Part shown: positions 38,005 to 50,186 of the stretch, piece by piece | Layout: each line of letters opens with the position of its first letter | Position numbering within the stretch: the stretch's first letter is position 1 | From: Biscogniauxia marginata | Taxonomy: Eukaryota; Ascomycota; Sordariomycetes; Xylariales; Xylariaceae | Assembly (NCBI GenBank): GCA_022695795.1 | Contig: MU404083.1 | Location: forward strand, 92,730-156,729 | Reading direction: 5' to 3' | Length of the DNA stretch: 64,000 nt | Made by a program: the position numbers and the translations under genes | Notes under the pieces: generated by a model | What the model was told of the DNA's origin: nothing | What the model saw: only the letters and a program-made list of their open reading frames with translations | Database searches by the model: none

Positions 38005-39229
38005 GTTGATTCGTGTGTCGTGCAAGCGTGAAGACCGCCCGTCTCTAAACTTCCCTTGCAGAGGGTCCTAGTTTGTTATATCGTCTCTGGACTAAAGGGT
38101 TAGGAGAGGGAACTATTGATTCCACCTACGGAGTACACCACGGAACACAAGCGCCTCCATCCACGTCATAGGAACTGAGGCGAGGCCACTCGGCACTTGT
38201 CTGACAACCTGGCCCGTCGTGCATAGATAGTTCGGAAGAAACCCTTGAATGTGTCACAATAGGCACCCGTGGCAATCTGCCGTGCGACTCATATTGGCGT
38301 ACAGGAATAAAAAGAGGTTGGGCATCACCAATATTGAACTACATATGACTTTAGAGTCTCTTAGGATTGGGTTGAGCTGGTCTTTTAGATAACAAACTTA
38401 ACAAGATATCCAACTCCATCTAAAGATAGACATGGAAAATAATCCCGTGGTATTCTATAATATACTGCTTTAGAAACCCGATATGTCACATTATAGGGAC
38501 AGCATCATGCTAGGGTGTGAAAAAGCAGATACTCTAAATGATAGTGAATGGGTGTTTCAACGCAACTCAGCAAGCCACAAACCTTGGCAAAAACACACGA
38601 ATTATCCAACCAAAGCTCGAACAACCCATCTGACACTCCAAAAGATGTGTTGTCATTAGTAGGCTGGGATAATTACGACTAAGTGGGAACTAATGTGTCC
38701 TAGTATCTACTATTAGCCAAAGAAAAAGAGGAAAATGGTAGAGCTACCATCTTCTATATGCGTGATCTGCACTAAGTAATTAGTATTAGCAACTATTAGA
38801 AGTTGCCGCTGCTAGTCACATGGGATCAGGGCATGGTGCATGATTTGGAGAGACACAAGCAGTATGTATATTCCGAAGGAAAACAGAGTGGAAGTCTACC
38901 TTCTCTCTCATGGTCTCTTTCAAATTGTCAGTAAGTTAGCTAAAAGGCGTTGACATCACATTTCATATAGCTAACATTTATCCTTTTACATACATGCATT
39001 CAACTTAAGAGCTACGATGAGATAGCCTTTAACGGGGATTTATTAGCTACAGTTAGCATAATGAAAACTGTAACAACCTCCCATAGGCTTATTAGAACGG
39101 CGCTTACAAAGGCTGTTAATGACGGGCCGGTAGTCGATGAGATCCTAGTATAACCCTTGTCTAGCCACCGATATAGATCGGTGTTAAAACCTTTAGTCAA
39201 GACCTGATTCAACACTTAAAATCTCCGAG
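38005..39229. other. AT-rich non-coding stretch
   Basis: The first 300 bases are the P450 promoter. The rest is AT-rich with stops in all frames, and may include the lost 5' half of the AAA-ATPase relic. Confidence 0.5.
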
Positions 39230-39590
39230 GTTTGCAACAATTTAACAAGTCGAATTCAATCCCCAGGCTCTTAACCGAGCCAAACTTGATCAGCAGTCTC
39301 TTGCTGGCTCAAAAAAGGGGAGCTATAGTGCTTTTGGATGAGGCCAATGTATTCATACGAGAAAGAGACTTGCAAGACCTTAAGCGAAACAGTATTGCTT
39401 CGAGTATGTTCTTGTTTCTAACTTATATCGAATGCTTATCTAAATATCCGTTGCTGAAACCATCTCAAGTACTCCAAGGGAATCTCGCCGCTCACGATTA
39501 ATCGTGTTGAGACTATTGAGAGTGCTATTCAGTCTCGAATTCATCTCTCAATCGCCTTCCCTCCTATCGTCTAACGAGGCCAAACGTAGC
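39230..39590 (+). pseudogene. AAA-ATPase gene relic
   Basis: A short frame contains LAQKRGAIVLLDEANVFI followed by RDLQDLKRNSIAS. This is the Walker B (LLDEA) segment and following helix of the fungal AAA-ATPases that read WGAIVLLDEADVFL...RSLEDLQRN. About 100 bases further, in another frame, NRVETIESAIQSRIHLSI (about 39504-39557) matches the sensor-1/arginine-finger region of the same family. The Walker A region is not found upstream, and a stop at 39499-39501 and a frame change separate the two blocks. It is therefore a truncated, frameshifted remnant. Limits are approximate. Confidence 0.75.
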
Positions 39591-41317
39591 CATTGGGGAT
39601 TGGTTTGAAGAGGGGTAGCGCTAGAGCCAAATCTTGTTGGTTGACAAGGAAATTTACTTGATAGGCTAGCAGAAGGTGACATAAACGGGCGTGAGATAAA
39701 GAAGACGATCTAAATAGCGCTTGTATTGGCTAATAATGAAAAGCGATAAATGAAGATGTCCGGTTTTCTCTCGTTGTGTGAGCGCACGAGAGTTTCAATG
39801 CAGAGTTCGCAAAAGAGGCAACTGGCTCATGAGTAGACGAGAGCGTGGCTGTCTCATCATCTTCTCGAAGAAACAGAAGATAGTGAGTTATTAGGTCAGA
39901 GGCAATGGACATCACTACCCCAATCTTACCTACTTTTACCAGTACTTCCGTAGTGATAAATGGTATACCCTTTCCATGCAACATTGTATAAAATGACAAT
40001 CAACTACATCATGTGAATGGTGTAGCTTTTGAATCAATATGAAAATTATTCACTGGTTCAGTTGCCACATTGAATCTCGGGAACGCAATGTGCAGAGTGG
40101 TCTAGCAACGACATCTAAACTATATGCGCCGTTAGTACCTAACAGCATTGCCCTGATAGCACTTGGAGAGACTGGGGTTGTCCCGACTATTGTGAATTTG
40201 TGCTACACGACATACTTCAACATTATTACCTCCGAGGCATGTGTGCTTCTAGACCAACATCAGCCTGCGCTGGACAGGAAGAGCCTTTGACTAACAAGAT
40301 AAATTCAGGCAGAGAAGTAGCTAAGTGTATGCATTTGTCTGAACCTTAGAAAGAGAAAGATGTATGATAGCTGCATCTAGTTTTCACTTTCAGAAGATTG
40401 TCTTTCCAGGACAGAGAGCTACGTATCATAGCCCCAAAGTTTTCAACATGGCTAGTTTAAATTGAGGAGATAGGAGGTGTTCCTAATATTATCAATCATA
40501 AAATATCAAGGGCCCTACATACCAACTATAAATACAAGACATAAATGACTGAGGTGATATACACACATGTTCTTTATCAACTCCTTAACTAACATATACT
40601 AATCTATGGCATGTGACTTCCCATGCGTCATAAAGCTAATATATTTCAATATTCATAGGAAGCATCATCCCCGATTAACAAGCAGGTTAATAATTTAGTT
40701 ACTCATTTATAGCCAATACGTACCACCTCCATTCATTAGATTGAGTTTTGTTGGGTCTATATGATAGTCGTCTAAATAGAGGTCATGAACAGGGTACAGC
40801 TCTGGATGTTTTAAAAGATCCGTTAAGTCCGTCTTTTCCTATACGATGATCGAGATTCCATTATAGTTTACAGGGGGGCCGCGCGGTATAGCTCGCCCCT
40901 TTCGGCTTTCTAGTCTATGGCCATTATATATTATACCCGACTTAGTAACTAACGCCCCGCTGAATATGCACTAGGTAGAGCAAGTGAAGCTTATTATCAA
41001 TTTAACCAGCATCCCAAATACTAATTACTGGTGTTTTTTCTTTTCCTTTCAACCAGCTATAGTGCCGAACGTCGTCAAATCTTAAAACAAAACAAAATTT
41101 ACGCACTGCTTCATAGGCATATAGGATGCTAATTGGACATGTGGGAAGCTCTCCTATGTGGTGTGCTTGGGGACCCCGGAGTCAGGAGATATTGTCTTTA
41201 ACCCCGCGTCTTGGCCCCAGCTTCTATGCCTTATATATACACGACTTGTAGCGACTCTCGTTCAAGGACGGATTGTTCCATATTCAACTCGAGCGTTGTA
41301 CGAACTTCGAAGAACAT
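39591..41317. other. AT-rich non-coding stretch before the amidohydrolase
   Basis: Only short frames occur (for example 40039-40290, hydrophobic and unrecognised). The last 200 bases contain a TATATATAC-type element (about 41232-41241) that may be the amidohydrolase promoter. Confidence 0.5.
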
Positions 41318-42889
41318 ATGATGTCAAAGTCTCGTATTTTACTCCAAGCAGGCACCTTGCTCCTACACAATGAACAGAATCATGTAATCCCAACTGTTGC
41401 TGACCTTCTCATAAAGGGACAGTTCATCGACAAGATCAGCAAGGATATCCAGGTCGACTCGGAGACTAAGGTCGTCGACTGTAGTGGCAAGGTCATCAGT
41501 CCTGGCTTTGTCGATACACACCGTCACCTGTGGCAGTCCCAGTATAAGGGTATACATGCCAACCATACCTTAATTGAGTTTATTCCCACCGGTAATTACT
41601 CCGGTGGTCTATGGACAAAGGAGGACTTGTTCTGGGGACAGTTAGCTGGAGCACTTGAGTCGATCGATGCCGGTACCACTACTGTCATTGACCACTCAAG
41701 TTGCAATCCATCATCTGACCATCGTACGTAGGTACTATGGTACTATTTCGAGCACGAGCTAACTTGTGTCTAATTAAAAGCGCAAGCAGCCATCCAAGCT
41801 GTTCTCACTGCTGGCTTAAGGGAGGTTTACTGCTATATGCCAACTAGACGGCTTGTCTCAACAAATCCGTGGAAAGTTGAGGATGATTTCTTCTCGGAAC
41901 AGAACCTGTCTACGTACCGAGAGCTTGCTCGGGCTGGCCCCTATGGGAATGGATTAGTCCACATAGGCTACGCGATGGATAACATCTACGTGCCCGGAGA
42001 GATACTCAAGCCATACTATGCCAACCTACGAGATCTCGCAAAGGGAAAGGCCAAAGTCATAACCACGCACACAGGAGACGGGGCTCTCTTAGGGTCTAGT
42101 CCAACTGCTGTGCAGATACTAAATGGACATGGCTTGCTGGGTCCCGATATTCTACTTAGCCATGCAACAAGTCCACACGAAGGCGACGGGGCATTGTATA
42201 AGAAGTCTGGCGCATTCGTTAGTAGCACAGCCAACACAGAGTTGCAGATGGGGACTATGCCGGTAGCCCTCAGAGAAGACCACTACGACAACGCTAGTAT
42301 CGGTGTTGATTGTCACAGCTGGGGTGCGAGCGGGATTCCCGAACAGATGAGGATGACGCTACAAGCTGCTCGTGCGGAAAGAGGGCGGAAGTTGGCCGAC
42401 AAGGGATTGTGGTCTCGGCACACCGGTTTCGATGTCGAGAAGGTATTCAACCTCGGGACTATTGGTGGCGCAAAAGCCGCGGGGTTGGAAGGAGAGATTG
42501 GAAGTCTTAAGGAGGGCATGAAGGCGGACATCCTCATCTTCGACAGCACAAGTCCATCGATGCTGGTTGCTGCGGACGAGAACCCCGTCGCGGCAATCGT
42601 TCTACACAGCAATCCTAGCGACATCGAGATGGTGCTCATAGACGGTGTCATAAGGAAAGCAGAGGGAAAGCTGCTCGACGTCACAGTTGCCGCTGCCCCC
42701 GTGGAATCGAAGAGCATAATTGGACCAGGTAGGAAACTGACATGGAAGGACATCGCTAGGGGTGTTAAGGAGAGTCGACTGTCAATACTGGAAAAGGTGA
42801 AGGATATTGACTTCAAATCGGGAGAGGAATATGTTATTAGATCGATGTATATGGACACGAAGACGATGCTCGAAAATCAGAAAGTATAG
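41318..42889 (+). CDS. Metal-dependent amidohydrolase (ATZ/TRZ, cytosine-deaminase-like)
   Basis: Exons are 41318-41723 and 41781-42889 with a GTACGT donor, giving 504 residues. It belongs to the TIM-barrel amidohydrolase superfamily that hydrolyses or deaminates ring nitrogen or amide bonds using a bound metal. Candidate ligands are H68 and H70 (FVDTHRHLW), H232 (ITTHTGD), H263 (LLSHATSPHE) and the catalytic D312 (GVDCHSWG). The beta-sandwich halves frame the barrel: N-terminal AGTLLLH...VIPTVADLLIKG and C-terminal GSLKEGMKADILIFD...VLIDGVIRK. Two adjacent Met codons start the frame (41318 and 41321), and an upstream in-frame ATG at 41273 is possible. It lies next to an MFS transporter in the same orientation, 770 bases apart. 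The substrate is not predictable from sequence alone. Confidence 0.88.
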
Positions 42890-43657
42890 GTAAAAAGGCA
42901 ACTAATAAGATAGATCATCAAAAGATCACAAAAAGCCCTTGTTAATTATAAAAGAGTGTAGTTTCAAGTTGTTGAGTTGACAGAGACTGCCAACTTAGAC
43001 GTAGATTGATGGATAGACTTGGGTTTATAGAGTAGAGCTTACATAATAACTCCAGTCTGAAGAGATAGATTAATGAATGTACATGTAGCTAGGTGACACG
43101 TATGTATCAAGTTGCGAAATTCGCATTCGGAAACTTCGGGTAACGCGTATTTATAGCGAGTATCCAATCAAGTAGTTGAAAATGCCCCAGGCGGTGCGAA
43201 GTAATCCAACGGGTAAAAGAGTTTAGTTATGCATGACGGGGCTGCGGGGCTCGGGATGAGGAACACCCCGATTGGCACCCGAATCACTGGACGGAACCCC
43301 TGGTGGGGGCCGGTGTGGGGAGCTTTTCAGGACGTGATGCAGGGATAAGCCCCCTGTAAAGTCAGTGCATTTAGGCGAGTCCACCTCAGCTCTGACTTTA
43401 AGCTCAGTCCTCGTCATACGAAGAAATATCGTTCGCTACCTACCCTCCGTCTTTTTCTCTCTCTTCTTTTACACTATTTCCAGCCCTTCGCTATAACGTG
43501 TTCTTTGCTCGCTCTTTTCATTTTCTCCCTTCGTGATTCTTTTCCTGCATTGTACACTACCTACGTAACCAACTGGACATATCTATTCTCACGCCTCCGT
43601 GTCGATTGGCTGGCCCGACCTTGACACTGAAAGGCCACCCTCGTCCCGAATATCGAA
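42890..43657. other. Intergenic region before the MFS transporter
   Basis: It contains the amidohydrolase 3' UTR and a C/T-rich promoter and leader at 43430-43650. No gene is seen. Confidence 0.6.
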
Positions 43658-45046
43658 ATGGCTGCTGTAGAGCCTGCTACCCGAAAGAGGGTGCTGAAAG
43701 TCATATTTTTCTCGTTGCTGCTCGATTTGGTACGTCGACCTGCTTGACATGATATCTGAGAACACTGAAGCTGACGAAAAGCTCGCCTGTAGCTCTCGTT
43801 CACCTTCATCCTGCCTCTCTTTCCGGCGCTCCTCGAGTTTTACCGAAACCACGAAGCTGGCCCGGAATCGCAATCGACCTTGCTCGCACGTATGCTCGGT
43901 GGCCTCAATGCCTACAAATCCGCCTTTGCGAAACCGATCGACTCGAGGTATGACATTGTGCTGCTAGGTGGCGCCCTGGGCAGTCTGTTCTCCCTCCTCC
44001 AGGCCATCGCCTCTCCTGTTATTGGGCACCTGTCAGACAAATATGGCCGGAGGACGGCGCTCCTCGCTAGCATGGCCGGAAACATCCTCTCGGTTTTCTT
44101 GTGGGTGATGGCGGTCGACTTCAGGACGTTCCTTGCCTCGCGCATCGTCGGTGGATTGTCCGAAGGCAACGTGCAGCTCGCGACGGCCATCGCGACAGAC
44201 ATTTCCGACGACAGTAGCCGGGGCTCGACGATGGCCCTGATCGGCGCGTGCTTCTCCATCGCTTTCACCTTCGGCCCCGCCCTCGGCGCATTCCTCAGCT
44301 CCATTGCGACGGTGGCCGCGAATCCCTTTGCGACGGCTGCTGGCTTCTCGCTGTTCCTCATCGTGACCGAGACATTGTACCTGTATTTCGCGCTCCCCGA
44401 GACATTGGCGTCGAAGTCGACGAAGGCGGGCGATAAGAAGATGGCGAAACCCGCACCCGCAGTGCGCACGAATTCGCATTTCCTCCTGAACGCGGTGCAC
44501 TTTGCCTTCTTGCTTTTCTTCTCGGGGATGGAGTTCTCTCTGCCCTTCATGACATACGACCTCTTCCAGTACACCGCGGCCAAGAACGGCCGATTGCTTG
44601 GTTATATCGGTCTAGTTGCCTCCATCCTTCAGGGCGGTGTCACACGTCGCATGCCCCCTCTGCGGACTGTACAGATTGGTGTCGGTGCGTGCCTAGTCGC
44701 ATTCATCATGCTTGGCCGTATAAACACTGTTGGTTCCCTGTATCTGGCGGCCACCTGTTTGGCGACGACTTCGGCTACGGTAGTAAGTGGGCTAAACACT
44801 CTAGCTAGCTTCGAAGCCAACGAGGGTGAGCGAGGTGGCAAGCTGGGCATTCTACGGAGTTGGGGCCAATTAGGCCGAGGACTTGGCCCGATCCTCTTCA
44901 CGAGCGTGTATTGGTGGGCTGGCAGGGGGTTCGCGTATGGTGTTGGATCCTTGGGCATGTTAGCAGTCACTCTGGTAGTGTTTGCCGGTCTCAAGGTGCC
45001 CCCTGGCTCTGTGAAGAAAGTGAGCCCTGAGAAGAAGAAGCTATAA
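43658..45046 (+). CDS. Major facilitator superfamily transporter, MFSD10/TETRAN-like
   Basis: Exons are 43658-43729 and 43793-45046 (GTACGT donor, TGTAG acceptor), giving 441 residues, a normal MFS length. The first exon supplies the start of helix 1, which continues into LSFTFILPLFPALLEF. The long first loop ends in RYDIVLLGGALGSLFSLLQ. The loop between helices 2 and 3 holds the MFS signature GHLSDKYGRRTALL. The helix 4-5 region has ATAIATDIS and GFGPALGA-like spacing (TFGPALGAFL). This layout matches the MFSD10/TETRAN group of organic-anion or drug-like transporters more closely than sugar porters. It is a membrane protein with about twelve helices. Its neighbours (amidohydrolase, NmrA-like reductase) fit export or uptake of a small organic compound, but this is inference. 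Confidence 0.9.
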
Positions 45047-45262
45047 GATACGTTGGGCATTTGTGGATATAGAAAAAATGTTAGGGATACTGGACATATA
45101 GCGGGTTTCTTGTATAATGACTGAACCTTACAGGAGATCTTGATATGCGGAATGAAGTGACTGAATGTGATACAAAAGGTCGGACTTTGCTAAACAGACG
45201 AACACTCTAGATGCTCCGAAAGTCTAGGACTCAGGGGGGACCGCCGTGCCCTATAGGCTAGG

Positions 45263-46422
45263 TTAGGAGTATCCGCCAATTGATATCTTGCTCATCTCAA
45301 TAGCAACCCTCGTCCGCTCATCAAGATCCTCCTGCGGCAAACCTAGCACTTCGTTCTGCAGGCCCCTCACGGGGCCAAAAGCACCAGACCCCAAACCCTC
45401 CCCCTCGGGATAAAAGCTGCGCGCGTACAAGGCCCGCGTGAAACCCGTCCTATCCCCCGCCTTCAGCCGCTCCAGTCCGTCGCGGTATCGCGCCGCCGAG
45501 TCCTCGTACCGGATCTTCCAGTCGGACTCGCTGGTGCCCGTCACGCGGAGCACCGACTCGAACATGTCCCGCTGGCTGACGGTGAAGGACGAGAAGTAGA
45601 CGCACTTGTTCCGGAAGCTCGCGACGGTCTTGCCGTCACGTTTCTCTTTACTGTCCCCCTTACTACTACTGTCTTCGTCGTCGTCGTCCTCCGGTAGACT
45701 CAGCAGCGCCGCGACCGCCCTCCCCGTCTGCTCCCACGTCGAGACATCCACCCTCGCGGTCCCCTCGTCAAAGAAAACGACCTCCCTCCTCTCGAAATCG
45801 AACCTGAACCGGTCCCCCGACCCGCCCAGGCTGAACTCGTACCACGCGCCCGACACGAAGCTGATCCACCATAATAATCCCTTACCTCCCCCTCCCTCGT
45901 TCCCGCGCGAGGACACTTCTTCCACGTACCCCTGCACCTCCCGCTGCGCCGGGCCCAGGAAAGCCTCGTCCGCGAACGGCCGCGACGCCGGGTCGTAGCC
46001 CCACCCGTTCGGCACCACGTACCGGACGCCCCCGGCGGCGGCGGCGGCGGCGGCGGCCTCGACGAGCGCGATGTGCGTCGCTATGGGCACGGAGGGCGCG
46101 AGCGCGATGATAAGGACGTCCTGGCCGCGCAGCGCCGACGCGAGGGAGGCGCGCGACGAGTAGTCCACGGGCGCGGCCCTGACGCCGGCCGGGAGGCGCG
46201 AGGACGAGGGGCTGGCGTGCCGGGTCAGGGCCGTGATGGCGTGCTTGTTGGTCGCGAGCAGGGCGGCCACGATGTGCGTGCCTATTGTGCCGGTGGCCTG
46301 CGTGTTGGGTGAGCTTGTGCGGGTGAGGGTTTAGGAGGCGGGGGGCGGTGGGGAAAGGAGAGGTTAGGTAGGTTGGCGGTTTGACGTACTCCGACTATAG
46401 CGACGTTCTTTAGGTAGCCCAT
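45263..46422 (-). CDS. NmrA-like NAD(P)-binding oxidoreductase
   Basis: Exon 1 is 46422-46390 (MGYLKNVAIVG) and exon 2 is 46297-45263, with a GTACGT donor and ACGCAG acceptor, giving 355 residues. The dinucleotide loop G11-x-x-G14-x-x-G17 is created across the splice. A Rossmann fold follows, with LIIALAPS, a poly-Ala helix and RYVVPNGWGYDP, as in isoflavone-reductase/NmrA-like proteins. Members are either atypical short-chain reductases or NAD(P)-sensing regulators such as NmrA. No catalytic Tyr-x-x-x-Lys is obvious, so the role is open. The Ala run comes from a GCC repeat (about 46027-46062), and an Asp/Ser/Lys-rich low-complexity insert lies at 45640-45710. It is convergent with the MFS gene, with 216 bases between the stops. 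Confidence 0.85.
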
Positions 46423-47662
46423 CTCTTTCTCCCGCTGATATTATATCGTCCCTTTCCTTTTTATTTCTTTTCTTTCTTTTTTTTTTTCCCGCCAAATTTC
46501 AATCTACAAGCTTAAGATAACCAGTAGACAAGAAACTAAGCCGTCTTACAAATTGTTACAGTTCCCCGAGGCGTTTGCGATGAGCGGACAGGGAGTAATC
46601 AAGGGTGATCGCGTGTGAAATTTAAAGCCTACACGTGAAATCTCGAGATACGATCGCAAGGTTATATATACGTAGATAATGCACATCTTCACAGTCGCCT
46701 CCTCCGTGGCTGTCCATCGCTACGTATATATGAGCAGCTCGCCCGGCGCTGAGAGCGTCGGGAAAGGCCCCCCACTCCGACGTGCAATGTCCGAGATGTC
46801 CGGCTTACAAAACACCGGGGATGTCAGCGCTGCGTGCTTCTACTAGCTGCGGTCAGAACCCCTAACCTAGCCTAACATGCCCACCTACTTACGAGGGCCA
46901 GGCTGCCGCTGCATTGGTAATGAGCTACATAGGTGTAAATGCGGCGTAGCGACTGACGTCGGCGTTTGAAACTAGTCAATCTCGGTTTTGTGCTTAAGTC
47001 TGGTGAGTGAGACATCACGTAAGAAGTAGGAAGAAAAAAAGAGAAAAAGATTAATATTGGGGTTTGGTACTCACTCGTTGCTGTAGTTAGTTAATTGTTT
47101 TGCTTGGGTTTATAACTTGCCTCTCAATGCTTTGAGTTCTCGATATGAGGGCTAGGTTGTATTTAACCAGCGTCTCCCTTACACCATTTAGATGATACGA
47201 GCATCAACACGCTGAGGAGCAACTGCTTAAGCGGGGTGTTGCTTTCTCAGCTTGACCCATGTCAATATATTCTGGCAGGTTAATAAACTGTCAGTTTTGT
47301 AATTCACGAAAGCCATTATCTAGCACTTTCCAGAAACTAGGTAGATCTTCTCGGCTACTGTACCAACAACCTCAAGATTCACCTTATTTATGCATAGAGA
47401 AAATCGGGATAGAATTAGGTCCGGTTTATACGAGGGGGGAAAAAAACTAGAAAAAAAACCCCCCTTTTCATAAATCTAAAAACAAAACAAAAAACTTTAC
47501 GCTCTCTTTCGATATACTAGCCTCTATAGAGGTCATACATGTGACATTAGTGTTCCAGAAACGTAAATAGCACGACCATAGCCCATGACGGCAAGCGCTG
47601 CAAATACAGCCGTCTCTCATTAATCGGTAGGTCCCAGAGCCTACGCATAATTAACTTGAAAT
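46423..47662. other. Non-coding spacer
   Basis: The promoter of the NmrA-like gene lies on the left, with a C/T-rich tract at 46455-46492. AT-rich filler follows. No gene is seen. Confidence 0.55.
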
Positions 47663-48809
47663 TCAGTAGAACCCACCAGCAAGGTTTTCTATGATGATCC
47701 GGCCATACCGGTCCATGTACGGATTGCTGTTGGCAGAAACGAAGAAACTAGAACAATATACGTTAGCATAGTTCGAAGAAGAGAAAGAAAAAAAGCACTC
47801 CAAGCGAGCTTTCCGATCGCGATCTTCTTACCCAGTCCTGCTATCGTTCTCGATGTTGAACCCGCCACTCCAGGCCCAGATGACCTCCGTGGCCTCGCGG
47901 TGACCGCCCCCCCCCATCCCCCCGCGAGGCACAGCTTCTCGATGTAGACGTACGCGGCGTAGAAGACGGAGCTCTTTGGCCCCCGTCCGCGCGCCTTTGC
48001 CGGCGCGGAACTTGGCCAGCTGCGCCGTCTGGATCCCCTTGCACTTCGGGGCGCGTAGCCGCGCGTACAGGTCCCGGTAGAACTGCGCCTGTGATCGCGC
48101 CCGGCCGCCGCAGGTGCGCATCGGGACGTCGAGACCGAGCCGAGTTTTGGCTAGGCCGCTCGTCGACTCCGAGGCGGCGGCGGCGGCAGCTTCGGCTTCC
48201 AGCCTCTAGCCTCTTCCTCACGTCGGGCATCTTCAGCTTGGCCACCTCGCGCTGTCTGAACCAGGCTCGGGCGTTGTAGTATACGGAGCTATCACAACCA
48301 CCCATGGTGCCGGTCTTGCTCAGGAAGCTACTGGGGGTGCTGCGGCTGCTGCGGCCGATCGCCCTGGCGAACTCCGTCTTGGTCATGATGCCCGAGTCGA
48401 GCAGCTTATTGATGCGCCAGCGGACAGTGTCGCAGGTGGGCGGGTTTATGTCGTCGAACGCGGCGGGGCTGACGATGTGGTCGAGATTCTGCTTGTACGC
48501 AGTGGTCTCGTCCTCCAGCGAGGTCTCCGACTTGCACTTCTTGCCAGAAGACGCGGCAGGTTTCCTAGCGGTAGCGGCCCCGGCTTGTTGGCCAGTAGCA
48601 CCCGTTGCGTCAGGTTGTTTGGCTGCTGAGGGCCCCGGAACCGCAGCCTGTGCTTGTCTGTGCTGCTGCAGTATCTTTTTCTTCTCTACATCCGTAATTC
48701 CAACTGTTCCAAAGTATGCCTCGAAAGAAGGAGCAGCCATAACCTGTTTCTTGCTGGTCACTTTCGCGGGGTGTGAGTTTGCGCGGTTACTGGCATCCCC
48801 AAGGGCCAT
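47663..48809 (-). pseudogene. DUF7726-domain gene with frameshifts
   Basis: From the ATG at 48809 a Lys/Ala/Gln-rich N-terminus (about 120 residues) leads into the DUF7726-type block. This runs TCDTVRWRINKLLDSGIMTKTEFARAIG then SVYYNARAWFRQREV, as in fungal proteins with one or more such helix-turn-helix-like domains of unknown function. At about residue 200 the frame is lost where a 7-base unit (AGAGGCT in gene sense, 48201-48214) is duplicated. Beyond it the coding sense resumes in the next frame (SQAQFYRDLYARLR, GIQTAQLAKF), then shifts at C-runs 47980-47984 and 47907-47923. It returns to HREATEVIWAWSGGFNIEND, splices at 47832, and ends in the exon 47747-47663 (FFVSANSNPYMDRYGRI...). Three breaks suggest decay, but two lie at homopolymers and could be sequencing error. 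Confidence 0.7.
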
Positions 48810-49392
48810 GCGCTGCGTCTATCATTATATTATTATTATTTAAATAAAACCCTTTTTCTTTAAATTAATTCGAATACACTTCTGTGCTTTAATTCATTAT
48901 TAGATTTACCGTAGCACTTTGTTCCGGCATGATGAGTCTCTTTTACCTTTACGACGGCTGTTTAAGTTCCTTTTCTATCTGAGTTGCTAATGGGTAGTGA
49001 AAAATGAAAAAAGCTGTTTACCTAGTGAAAGTTATTTGGATTAAGAAAGTCGCATTGATACGCATCATGTCGTAACAACCCCCCAGCTTCAAGGGATGAT
49101 CCACTGTTATAGAATCGTAGCATCGCTAAAACAGCACACGCCATCATGAACTCTGTGCTGGAGCGATACGTACTTTTGTGTAGATTTAGTACAGTACATC
49201 TGACAGTATAAAACTTCGTAAGATCTTAATAAACTTAGGTAGACATTGCTTGGCGGCGAAATCGTAAGCAAAACAAGACTTTGACAACTTATATATTCTT
49301 GTCTTCCCCTTATCAGCTCCTTTCCTTAAATTCACCTGTGCTCTTGTAACAGAAGATGCCGAGTAGGTAATTTAAGAGAGGCCCGGTTCATC
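48810..49392. other. Spacer between DUF7726 gene and secreted membrane protein
   Basis: AT-rich, with no gene seen. It should contain the promoter of the DUF7726 gene. Confidence 0.55.
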
Positions 49393-50186
49393 TTAGTTCA
49401 ATACAATAGTACCATCCTTATTGAAGAATGACTAGAATGTCGTCAGCTATCATGTACATAATGTTACTTTTTACAAGGGGAGGGGAGGGATTCACTTACC
49501 AATAACCATTGTGAGACCTTCAAGCATCGGTAGATCGTAAGGACAAGCAGCATCAGGCCAAAAAGGCCAAACAGAGAGAGGACGAGAATAAACGTTCCCA
49601 GTCCACCCTTCTTCCGTGACCCCGAGTCGTTGCCGCTGTTATTATTATTGTCGTTACTGCTGGTTGCCGCCTCCGACAGGCCAGCGTTCTCAATCTCGCC
49701 CGTGCACCAGAAAGCATAACTGGCGGGCTCCTTCGTCGGCATATCGAGACAAGTCCTAATCATGTCCTCGCCAACATCATCCTTCATAGAGGGCTCGCCC
49801 TGGCAGCCTGGGGCGTTGTACCGCACGAGAATGGCATCACTGCCGTCCTCACACTTGGGCGTCTTCCAGATCTTGAGCTTGTGGTATGCGGCGATGTTGA
49901 AGCACTGATCCGCCTCGAGCCGCTTGAAGTAGGTCCGCGGGAACTCGTTCGTCTCGATCCAGCAGGCGTTGTCGGAGATGCTTCCGGCGGTCGCGGAGAT
50001 GGGCGACGCCTTGGACGAGCTGATGATCACGCGCCCGTGGGCGTTGCCATTCTTGGTTGTGTATGTTTTGACAACACTCCCGTCGGCGGCGGCCTCGGGC
50101 AGGAGGTCCTGGATTACAGCTCCGCTTACGAGGGTACTGGCTAGAAGTAACGAGGCTATGACCTGGATTTTGAGGTTGGAAAACAT
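49393..50186 (-). CDS. Secreted, membrane-anchored Cys-rich protein of unknown function
   Basis: Exon 1 is 50186-49500. A GTAAGT donor with a CTGAC branch site and TTCTAG acceptor leads to a 39-base terminal exon 49431-49393. The total is 241 residues. The N-terminus is a signal peptide (MFSNLKIQVIASLLLASTLVSGA). The luminal part has six or more cysteines, a CWIETNEFPRTYF and CFNIAAYHKLKIW segment, and an Asn/Ser-rich stalk (SSNDNNNNSGNDSGS). A basic KK pair precedes a single transmembrane helix (LGTFILVLSLFGLFGLMLLVLTIY). The short cytoplasmic tail then continues into the last exon. Topology predicts a type-I cell-surface protein. If the intron is not real, translation would read into it and stop at 49464. 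An upstream in-frame Met at 50213 is less likely. I recognise no family. Confidence 0.6.

Noticed and set aside
40039..40290. Hydrophobic 83-codon plus-strand frame
   Set aside because: No family recognised, AT-rich surroundings and no promoter or splice support. It could be a fragment of a lost gene, but I cannot show it.
43912..44583. 223-codon minus-strand frame opposite the MFS transporter
   Set aside because: Shadow of a GC-rich membrane-protein gene. No motif.
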